DNA of 37,851 bases, taken from contig SCSP01000049.1 in assembly GCA_004297845.1 (NCBI GenBank), positions 1 through 37,851 of the forward strand. The letters are read 5' to 3'. Numbering within the stretch: position 1 is the stretch's first letter; every line of letters starts with the position of its first letter. Position numbers and translations under genes: made by a program. The notes beneath the pieces are model-generated. The model was not told the DNA's origin. It saw only the letters and a program-made list of their open reading frames with translations, and made no database searches. This document shows, in pieces, positions 9,221-15,713 of this stretch. This stretch comes from Bacteroidota bacterium (lineage in GTDB: Bacteria > Bacteroidota > Bacteroidia > Palsa-948).

Positions 9221-9259
9221 AGTAAACAAACAACTGAAAACTGTAAACTGGCTGTTTAC
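9221..9259. repeat. Heptamer word array and hairpin at a convergent junction
   Basis: Four 7-nt words run 9221-9248: agtaaac, aaacaac, tgaaaac, tgtaaac. The last word also forms a hairpin GTAAAC-tggct-GTTTAC (9243-9259) that overlaps the stop codon of the leftward gene. It lies between two convergent genes and could act as a transcription terminator. Confidence 0.6.
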
Positions 9260-10848
9260 CTCGGCATCAACGCGATTTTTCCGCTGGCTGTTGAATTTCC
9301 TGCACAGATCGTGTAGAAATAAATTCCTGCAGGAAGTTTTACCCCTTCATTATTTTTCCCATCCCAGTTCACTGTATAGTCCCCTGCAGCGTTATATTGA
9401 TATGCCAGGTTTTTTACCTCGCTGCCATAAATGTTATACACCGATACTGCTGTTTCAGCAGGATGTGTAAGCTCGTAACCGATCTTTACATATTCATTGA
9501 ATGGATTCGGATAAGCGAAGGATTGAATACGCATTGGCGATTGTTCATTCACGGAAGTGGTTAACAGCGTATCGTTCGCGAGCAAATTTCCAATGTCTAT
9601 CAATTCATCACCGGCTTGGTATAAAAGATATTGGAACGAATCAAAAAGCATTTCATCTTTTGTGCCCGTACCCGCCATCACAAGTGCCGGAGGATTATTA
9701 GGATTATTAGGATTATTAGTTGTGTTATCAAACAAATGGCTTGCACGAATGGTATATCCTGTCGGAATTTTCGGCATTTTCTTATACGTATAAAACCCCT
9801 GCCACGCAAAATCCCAGCTATTGATTTTAATAAGAGGAATAGTAGTGGTGCCATTATCAGCCCAGTTAGTCATGGTTTTGCAAACCGTGTGCGAATGCGG
9901 AAAAGCCCCGAAAATAGAATAGGCCGTAGTCAATCCTCCGCTGGATGGGTATTTGGCAGTAAATGTTGGGGTTGTATTGGGAAGTATGGGCATCGTCCAG
10001 TTTTGCAGGAGCGTGTTAACATATACAGGTCTGATTCCCGTAGTTCCCAGTGGATAAAAATACAAACGTATCTGCGTACTGTCAAGCTGACCTGCCGTTC
10101 CCGGAGGATAATGAATCTGCAAAATCATTTTCGATCCGGCTTTCAATCGAATTCCTATTTTCAATGGCGCTTGTCCGGGGAAAACAGTTGGCGCCCCTCC
10201 GGGAGCGTACACATCCAGATCAAAATCTCCCGGCTGGGAAAAACATCCGCCCGATAAATCATTGGTTACGGTGCCTGTTGTATCTACTTTTACTACCACA
10301 TGATGTACAATGGCGGGATTGCCCGGAACAACCTCAAACGCACGGATAACACGATCCACAGATAGTCCGGTAGGCAGCGCAAAACAATCATAGACATCGG
10401 CTGCGCCTCCATTACTTGAAAAAGTTGGAATTTGAAGCACTAAATCCGGTGTTCCGCTCAGATGGTATTTTGTATATGTTGGAGCCGGAGGAGCGAGGGT
10501 TGTATCTCCTTTTTGTGCACCGTTCGATATCCAGGTTAGAATGGCATTTTTTTCCGATGTTGTGATAACGCGTTCGTGCAGGAAACGAGAGTATGTTGTG
10601 TCGGGGGACCAGGGGGGCATCTTTCCGGTATTCAAATCGGTTTGTATCCACGAAGCCCAGGGATAAGTTTCACTGTAGTTCATCATTGAAAAGGGCGCTC
10701 CGCCATTCAGATGGTGGCATCCGGTGCAACGGCTGTAAAATATTCCTGCTACGTCCTTATAAACTAACTGTGCGGATACGGTGATAGACCCTTCGATTAC
10801 GCTCAGGGTGACCGCTGCTGTGAAAACAAAAGCGTAAAGTTTTTTCAT
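9256..10848 (-). CDS. Secreted c-haem/copper type II monooxygenase-like protein with T9SS tail (copy B)
   Basis: A 530-residue secreted protein. After a signal peptide (cleavage near Gln27) there is a single c-type haem motif CTGCH (Cys41, Cys44, His45) in a short cytochrome-like domain (PPW at about 72-74). A two-lobed region (about 140-430) follows that resembles copper type II ascorbate-dependent monooxygenases (PHM/DBM fold). It carries VHHVVVKV (His pair), ILQIHYPPG and FPHSHTV as likely copper ligands. The C-terminal 80 residues are a T9SS type A sorting domain (YPNPFNEYV ... PAGIYFYTI). The reaction and substrate are unknown. It is the second gene of a tandem pair, 29 bp after copy A. 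I prefer the ATG at 10848 over the ATG at 10875. Its signal peptide contains a palindromic repeat missing from copy A. Confidence 0.8.
   Translation of the reverse strand: MKKLYAFVFTAAVTLSVIEGSITVSAQLVYKDVAGIFYSRCTGCHHLNGGAPFSMMNYSETYPWASWIQTDLNTGKMPPWSPDTTYSRFLHERVITTSEKNAILTWISNGAQKGDTTLAPPAPTYTKYHLSGTPDLVLQIPTFSSNGGAADVYDCFALPTGLSVDRVIRAFEVVPGNPAIVHHVVVKVDTTGTVTNDLSGGCFSQPGDFDLDVYAPGGAPTVFPGQAPLKIGIRLKAGSKMILQIHYPPGTAGQLDSTQIRLYFYPLGTTGIRPVYVNTLLQNWTMPILPNTTPTFTAKYPSSGGLTTAYSIFGAFPHSHTVCKTMTNWADNGTTTIPLIKINSWDFAWQGFYTYKKMPKIPTGYTIRASHLFDNTTNNPNNPNNPPALVMAGTGTKDEMLFDSFQYLLYQAGDELIDIGNLLANDTLLTTSVNEQSPMRIQSFAYPNPFNEYVKIGYELTHPAETAVSVYNIYGSEVKNLAYQYNAAGDYTVNWDGKNNEGVKLPAGIYFYTICAGNSTASGKIALMPR
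9692..9718 (-). repeat. Three-copy 9-nt repeat coding NNP units in copy B
   Basis: Three units of about 9 nt (ggattatta) encode repeated Asn-Asn-Pro in the linker TTNNPNNPNNPP. The paralogue has the corresponding repeat at about 11287-11316, with drifted third positions, so the peptide and not the DNA seems to be conserved. Confidence 0.7.
10609..10778 (-). repeat. Near-identical paralogous block, copy B
   Basis: This 170-bp block covers the mature N-terminus including the haem motif. It matches 12213-12382 in copy A with only six differences by my alignment, far closer than the remainder of the two genes. Confidence 0.85.
10787..10813 (-). repeat. TTCGA/GCTCA palindromic repeat inside a signal peptide
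   Basis: The sequence holds a stem ACCCT (10788-10792)/AGGGT (10805-10809) around a core TTCGA-ttac-GCTCA. It encodes VTLSVIEGS in the signal peptide of copy B. Copy A lacks it. Related cores occur at 16094-16122 and 22944-22985. Confidence 0.7.
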
Positions 10849-10877
10849 AGTATAATCAAATTTTTGTTTGTGCATTT

Positions 10878-12434
10878 TTATTCAGGCAGTAAAACAATTT
10901 TCCCTTCTCCCAAAACTTTTCCGGAATGGAGGGTATAAAAATAAATCCCCGAAGGCAAATTTCCCCTGTGAATAATGAATGCGTCCGCTTTTCGGATAAC
11001 ATCCATTGAAACCTCTTTTCCATAAATATCGAACAGCTTTAACGTGCAGTTTGCCACTTGTTCATTTGTAACAATCAATGTACCGCTTTCACAAAGTGGA
11101 TTCGGATAAACATAAGAAGTAATGGTTTCTGCAGAAATGGCGGGGCCATTTGCAGACAAAAGTAAACTGTCTCCGCCAAGCAAATTTCCAATGTCAATAT
11201 TTTCGTCTCCTGTTTGATAATACATCCACTGAAACGAATCGAAAAGCATTTCATTCGTGGTGCTGGTGCCTGCCGATACAAGTTGGGGAGGGTTATTGGG
11301 GTTATTAGGGTTGTTAGTGGTATTGTCATAAATATGTTTTGAACCCAGCTTATACCCTGCAGGAATTTTCACCATATTTTTATGTACATACATTCCCTGC
11401 CATTCAAAATCCCAGTTTGGAATGTGTATGAGAGGAATGGTATCAAGAGGACTGGCCCTGAATCCATACACCAGCATACTTTTATTTACTTTATGCGCAT
11501 GAGGCGAGGTAGCATAAATGGATATGGCGGTTGTAAGTGTGCCGCTCGTAGGGTACTGCGCTGTATAAGTTTTTACAGTATTTGCCGGAATTGACATGAG
11601 CCAGTTCGTCAGGAATGTATTCGCATAAACAGGGCGGACCCCCGTGGTTCCCACAGGATAAAAGTATAAACGTATCTCCGTACTGTCTATTAAACCTCCG
11701 CTTCCCGCAGGATAATGCTGCTGCGAAATTAACTTTGAACCGGCTTTTATCCGGATACCGATCTTTAAAGGCGCCTGTCCGGAAAAAATCACAGGAGGCG
11801 TTCCCGGGGCGTAACCTCCAATTCCAAAATCTCCCGGTTCGTTAAAACATCCTCCTGAGAGATTGCTATTCACAGTGCCGGTGGTATCTACCTTCACTAC
11901 AGTGTGATGGATAAGACCGGGGTTGTTGGGTACGATTTCATAGGCACGCAGAATGCGGTCAACAGTCAATCCGGTTGGAATAGCAAAACAATTATATACA
12001 TCAGCAGTTGTTGCATTGCTTGGGAATGCCGGCATTTTTAAGATAAGATCAGGGGTTCCTTTAAGTTTATGCTTGGTATATACCGGGGCAACAGGCGCCA
12101 GCGTTGTGTCGCCTTTTTGAACTCCACCGGAGATCCAATTCAGGATATCGTTCTTTTCCGTTTGGGTAATGATACGTTCGTGAAGAAAACGCGTGTACGT
12201 TGTATCAGGGGGCCAGGGGGGCATCTTTCCGGTATTCAAATCGGTTTGTATCCACGAAGCCCAGGGATAAATTTCACTGTAGTTCATCATTGAAAAAGGC
12301 GCTCCGCCATTCAGATGATGACAGCCGGTGCAACGGCTGTAAAATATTCCCGCTACGTCCTTATAAACTAACTGTGCGGATAAAGTAATGGAAACACAAA
12401 CTAACAAAAGGAAGAGAAAGTAAATTTTCTTCAT
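10878..12434 (-). CDS. Secreted c-haem/copper type II monooxygenase-like protein with T9SS tail (copy A)
   Basis: A 518-residue paralogue of the next gene, with the same architecture. A compact signal peptide ends in LSAQ (residue 21), followed by haem motif CTGCH (Cys35, Cys38, His39). A copper type II monooxygenase-like region carries IHHTVVKV, QQHYPAG and SPHAHKV as candidate copper ligands. The C-terminus is a type A sorting domain (YPNPLCESGTL ... LPSGIYFYTL). Export is by Sec then T9SS. As the first gene of the pair it carries a near-perfect promoter (12469-12499), and copy B probably depends on it. The haem-proximal 170 bp are almost identical to copy B while the rest has diverged. Loss or gain of catalytic residues between copies is not evident to me. 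The substrate is unknown; a c-haem electron donor feeding a copper centre is the inference. Confidence 0.8.
   Translation of the reverse strand: MKKIYFLFLLLVCVSITLSAQLVYKDVAGIFYSRCTGCHHLNGGAPFSMMNYSEIYPWASWIQTDLNTGKMPPWPPDTTYTRFLHERIITQTEKNDILNWISGGVQKGDTTLAPVAPVYTKHKLKGTPDLILKMPAFPSNATTADVYNCFAIPTGLTVDRILRAYEIVPNNPGLIHHTVVKVDTTGTVNSNLSGGCFNEPGDFGIGGYAPGTPPVIFSGQAPLKIGIRIKAGSKLISQQHYPAGSGGLIDSTEIRLYFYPVGTTGVRPVYANTFLTNWLMSIPANTVKTYTAQYPTSGTLTTAISIYATSPHAHKVNKSMLVYGFRASPLDTIPLIHIPNWDFEWQGMYVHKNMVKIPAGYKLGSKHIYDNTTNNPNNPNNPPQLVSAGTSTTNEMLFDSFQWMYYQTGDENIDIGNLLGGDSLLLSANGPAISAETITSYVYPNPLCESGTLIVTNEQVANCTLKLFDIYGKEVSMDVIRKADAFIIHRGNLPSGIYFYTLHSGKVLGEGKIVLLPE
12213..12382 (-). repeat. Near-identical paralogous block, copy A
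   Basis: This is the partner of 10609-10778. It encodes the same mature N-terminus and haem motif, with six differences in 170 bp. It suggests recent local gene conversion or strong constraint on this segment. Confidence 0.85.
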
Positions 12435-12468
12435 TGGGATGGGGGTTTTGTAAATTTACTTATTGTGT

Positions 12469-12499
12469 CAAAGTTACATAAAAAAGTATCTTATGCAAA
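12469..12499 (-). promoter_or_regulatory. Near-consensus Bacteroidota promoter for the haem/copper gene pair
   Basis: On the minus strand TTTG (12496-12499) is followed after exactly 19 nt by TAACTTTG (12469-12476), a full match to TTTG-N19-TAnnTTTG. The leader to the ATG at 12434 is about 28 nt. This is the best promoter in the window. Confidence 0.72.
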
Positions 12500-12580
12500 T
12501 ATTTTTAGCCTGTATATTAGTAACCTAACAGATCACGGGTGTATAATCATGTTATATAAAATTGTAATCTTATTACCTTC

Positions 12581-13015
12581 GTGAAAGATATGCTGAAGAA
12601 TGGTATTGAGATAGCCTCCGCTTCTGAAGCAGATATGCCGGCTATTGAACAACTTGCAAAAAGGTTTGACCTGGATTGTGAAAATATTTCCATGAATCAA
12701 TTTCTTGTAGCTAAAAGAAATAATAAAATAATCGGGTTCGGAAGATTGCGTAAATATCCTGCATGTACGGAAATAGCTACTGTGGGAGTTATCCCTGAAG
12801 AACAAAAAAGAGGTGTGGGATCGCTCCTTGTGAAAGAACTGATCCGGTCGGGGCCAGATGAAATTTTTGTAACCTGTGTAATTTCCGGTTTCTTCAAAAA
12901 GTTCGGCTTTCAGTTGGTGAAACAATATCCTTCCGTACTTCAAAAAAAAGTAGATTTTTGCATCTCGTATGATTTTAAACCGGAAGAGGTATTTGTGATG
13001 AAGTTCAGTAAATAG
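12581..13015 (+). CDS. GNAT-family N-acetyltransferase
   Basis: A 144-residue acetyltransferase of the GNAT superfamily, transferring acetyl from acetyl-CoA to an unidentified amine. The acetyl-CoA binding signature is clear at about residues 70-90 (VGVIPEEQKRGVGSLLVKEL, with the Q-x-x-G-x-G loop). The Phe-rich FFKKFGFQLV near residue 103 is the usual GNAT motif B ending. The start may be the GTG at 12581 or the ATG at 12590; the mature fold begins after either. It is 20 bp upstream of the GT-C/TPR gene and probably cotranscribed with it. The overlapping antisense frame is a shadow. A weak TAnnTTCG match (12574-12581) overlaps the start, so if used the message would be nearly leaderless. Confidence 0.82.
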   Translation: MKDMLKNGIEIASASEADMPAIEQLAKRFDLDCENISMNQFLVAKRNNKIIGFGRLRKYPACTEIATVGVIPEEQKRGVGSLLVKELIRSGPDEIFVTCVISGFFKKFGFQLVKQYPSVLQKKVDFCISYDFKPEEVFVMKFSK

Positions 13016-13035
13016 AATTATCTCTTTCAATAAAA

Positions 13036-15162
13036 ATGGCAAAGCAACCACCTAAAAAATATTCGCAACCCAAAAAGCAACAGGCTCCGGCAACGGTTAT
13101 TCCTGCCGTTCCTTCCCTCTCTCCTATTTCATCGTATTTGCATCAATCCATTTTTATTGCGCTTATAGGATTCGTAATTTATTTTAATTCCTTTTCTAAT
13201 AAGTATGCGCTGGACGATGATATAGTAATGCGCCTGAATGATTATGTGCAGGAAGGATTTTCGGGTATCGGCAAAATCATGACCACTGACTCGTACGACA
13301 GTTTTTTTAAATCCATGGGCTCAAGCGGGGAGCTTTCCGGGGGCAGATACCGGCCTCTTTCCATACTCACCTTCGCGGTGGAACAGCAGCTTTTCGGAGA
13401 ATGCCATGGCACCCGTATGCTGGAAGTACGCGATTCATTGGCAAACTTTCAGTTGATGCAGATGAATCCGAATCTGGCGAATAAACTGATTGCCACAAAA
13501 GCGGGACTGGAAGCGCAAATATCAACCTCGCACGAAAGTCTTGCCATGATCCGGCACGTTGTAAGCGTTCTGTTATATATACTCTCCGCAGTTTTGCTTC
13601 TTAAATTATTACGCGATTATATTTTTAAGTACGCCAATCTCAAGTCCATCAATTATAAGGATATCGCTTTTTTTACAGCCCTGATCTTTCTGGTGCATCC
13701 CATTCACACCGAGGTGGTGGCAAATGTAAAAAGCCGGGATGAGATACTTTCATTTTTATTCATCGTACTTACCTTCATTTACGTTTTCAAATATGAAGAG
13801 AATAAAAATAATTCCAAGGTCCTTTTTCTGGGACTGTTCTTTTTCTTGCTTGCGCTGCTTTCAAAAGAGTGGGGTGTTACGCTGGTTGCTTTGATACCGA
13901 TGTCGCTCTATATTTTCAAAAAATATTCCATCGCGCAAAGCATACGATCCTCCCTCTTCTACTTCGGAGTCGCCTTTGTATACATGGCCCTGCGGTATGA
14001 ATTTGTAGGCGCGGGCAAACAGGGCGAGATCACCGAAGTGCTGAACAATCCATTTGTTTACGCCACCGCCATTGAAGCAAAAGCGACCCATATTTTTGTC
14101 CTTATTAAATATCTCGGGCTCCTCATTTTTCCACATCCGCTTTCAGCCGATTATTCCTGGAAAACCCTTCCCTATAACAATTTCGGAGATGCCCTGGTTT
14201 GGATATCTATTTTAGTGCATGGTGCCATAATCTATTACTTCTTTAAATTACTGAAGAAAAAAAACTGGATCGCATTTGCCATCGCATTTTATCTTTCCCA
14301 TTTGTTCTTGGTCTCCAACCTGGCTATGCCTATCGGGGCAACCATGGGCGAGCGGTTGATCTATCACTCTTCGCTGGGCTTTGTGATGGCGCTTGCCTTT
14401 GGGTTGCTTACGCTTCTGAACCGCCTCATCCCACCTCACCCCCAGCCCCTCCCCCCTGGGAGAGGGGAGCAAATGCTTTCAGGAGAAGGGAGCGTAATAA
14501 GGAAAATCGGTTTTGTCGCTTTGCTCCTTTTGATATCTGTCCCTATGAGCTACAAGACCATTGCAAGAAACCCGGATTGGGAAACGGACAACATACTTTT
14601 TATGCACGATGCATGGGTAGTGCCTAACAGCGTACTGGCGAACGGAAACTCCGGCAAAGCATTTATAGAATACGCGCAGAAAGACACGGCTCAAAGGCAA
14701 GCGCTTCTGGATTCTGCTATTTACCACCTCGAGAAAGCCGTTACGCTGCACCCTAAATATGTGAACGGCTACCTGAACCTGGGGCTTGCCTTTTTCCAGA
14801 AAAGAGACCTGGATAAAGCGGAGTATTACTGGGGATTCGCCCGAAAATATTTTCCTACCCATCCATTCTTCCGGCAATCCTACGATCCTGCACTGGCTAA
14901 CGCCCTGGTGGAACGGGCAAAGCAGGAAGGGCAAAAAGGCAATGTGCCCAAGGCAATTGAATATGTGGCACGGGCTTTGCGGTACGACAGTACCAATTCG
15001 GAAACCTGGTATCATTACGGAGGCGCAAATTATTCCATCGGCAATAGGAAGGAAGCATACCGCGGATGGAGTAAATGCCTGCAGTTGAATCCTAACAATA
15101 CAGAGGCTAAAAAAGGACTTGACATACTTACGCAACAGCCGAATGCAAACACAAAGCATTAA
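13036..15162 (+). CDS. Multi-pass GT-C glycosyltransferase-like membrane protein with C-terminal TPRs
   Basis: A 708-residue inner membrane protein. A proline/lysine-rich cytoplasmic N-terminus (1-37) leads into the first membrane helix (about 38-55). ALDDD (Asp60-62) follows at the position of the acidic catalytic motif of GT-C enzymes that use lipid-linked sugars. RYRPLSILTF, then HPIHTEVVANVKSRDE, resembles the TMTC/O-mannosyltransferase-like group. About ten membrane helices run to residue 510, followed by about three TPR units (about 555-700, e.g. AIYHLEKAVTLHPKYVNGYL). A low-complexity loop (about 464-480, PPHPQPLPPGRGE) is encoded by a palindromic repeat also found inside the GNAT gene at 23.8 kb. 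It is likely involved in glycan or glycoprotein assembly; donor and acceptor are unknown. It follows the GNAT gene by 20 bp. Confidence 0.78.
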   Translation: MAKQPPKKYSQPKKQQAPATVIPAVPSLSPISSYLHQSIFIALIGFVIYFNSFSNKYALDDDIVMRLNDYVQEGFSGIGKIMTTDSYDSFFKSMGSSGELSGGRYRPLSILTFAVEQQLFGECHGTRMLEVRDSLANFQLMQMNPNLANKLIATKAGLEAQISTSHESLAMIRHVVSVLLYILSAVLLLKLLRDYIFKYANLKSINYKDIAFFTALIFLVHPIHTEVVANVKSRDEILSFLFIVLTFIYVFKYEENKNNSKVLFLGLFFFLLALLSKEWGVTLVALIPMSLYIFKKYSIAQSIRSSLFYFGVAFVYMALRYEFVGAGKQGEITEVLNNPFVYATAIEAKATHIFVLIKYLGLLIFPHPLSADYSWKTLPYNNFGDALVWISILVHGAIIYYFFKLLKKKNWIAFAIAFYLSHLFLVSNLAMPIGATMGERLIYHSSLGFVMALAFGLLTLLNRLIPPHPQPLPPGRGEQMLSGEGSVIRKIGFVALLLLISVPMSYKTIARNPDWETDNILFMHDAWVVPNSVLANGNSGKAFIEYAQKDTAQRQALLDSAIYHLEKAVTLHPKYVNGYLNLGLAFFQKRDLDKAEYYWGFARKYFPTHPFFRQSYDPALANALVERAKQEGQKGNVPKAIEYVARALRYDSTNSETWYHYGGANYSIGNRKEAYRGWSKCLQLNPNNTEAKKGLDILTQQPNANTKH
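14436..14470 (+). repeat. GC-rich palindromic repeat inside the GT-C/TPR gene
   Basis: The element contains CCCCTCCCCC and GGGAGAGGGG as imperfect arms (14446-14467) preceded by CACCCCCAG. It is clearly the same family as 23843-23890, read in the same direction and the same codon phase relative to each host gene. Confidence 0.8.
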
Positions 15163-15227
15163 ATTGTGTTAATTATTTTTTGGAGGCCGTTCTATAAAAA
15201 AAATTATTTTTATCAAAAAATAAATAT

Positions 15228-15662
15228 ATGATCAAAAAACTTATTCTCGTTTTTATCCTTTCCGCACCGGTTGCCGTTTTTTCACAGTCTCCGGCAAAAG
15301 GTCCTCTTGACGGAAAAACGTATGAAACAGAGGTTACCAAAGAAGGGAAGAAAAAACCTTTGGACCCCGATGAATTTAAATTCTCTGCCGGAAAATTCAA
15401 AAGCAGGAATTTTGGTGAGTCGTACGGTTTCAGAAAACAGGTTCCTTACCTGGTTACCTCAGTTGATTCGAGCAATGTCGCGGAAAAAATTTATACATGG
15501 AAGGCCGAATCAATCAACGACTTAAAAGAGGTGCTTACCTGGGAAGGCACGATCACGGGAGATGATATGGAGGGCACCGGTATCCTGGCAAATGCAAAAG
15601 GAGAAAAAAAATGGTCGTATACCTTCACCGGAAAATTAAAAAAGAAGCCGGGGCAGAAGTGA
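15228..15662 (+). CDS. Small secreted protein of unknown function
   Basis: I do not recognise a family. The 144-residue product begins with a Sec signal peptide (MIKKLILVFILSAPVAVFSQ, cleavage near residue 19-20). The mature part of about 125 residues is Lys/Glu/Gly-rich and predicted mainly beta. It has strands such as GKTYETEV, VPYLVTSVDSS, IYTWKAESI, VLTWEGTITGDDMEG and KKWSYTFTGKL; a small lipocalin- or META-like barrel is possible. No cysteine, lipobox or sorting domain is present, so it is probably periplasmic. It follows the GT-C/TPR gene by 65 bp, AT-rich without a convincing promoter. A terminator-like hairpin follows. Confidence 0.72.
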   Translation: MIKKLILVFILSAPVAVFSQSPAKGPLDGKTYETEVTKEGKKKPLDPDEFKFSAGKFKSRNFGESYGFRKQVPYLVTSVDSSNVAEKIYTWKAESINDLKEVLTWEGTITGDDMEGTGILANAKGEKKWSYTFTGKLKKKPGQK

Positions 15663-15684
15663 TGTTTTTTACCAGTTTATGTAT

Positions 15685-15707
15685 ATTGTTTTTGTATAAC
15701 AATTTTT
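15685..15707 (+). terminator. Probable intrinsic terminator between convergent genes
   Basis: The hairpin ATTGTT (15685-15690), loop of 7 nt, AACAAT (15698-15703) is followed by a run of T. It lies between the small secreted protein gene and the end of the leftward adhesin gene. It may serve both directions. Confidence 0.5.
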
Positions 15708-15713
15708 GAAGGA

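Noticed and set aside
9631-10257. 208-codon open frame on the plus strand
   Set aside because: It is antisense to copy B of the haem/copper gene and shows no domain or codon pattern of its own.
12533-13051. 172-codon open frame on the minus strand
   Set aside because: It is antisense to the GNAT gene, which has clear acetyl-CoA motifs.
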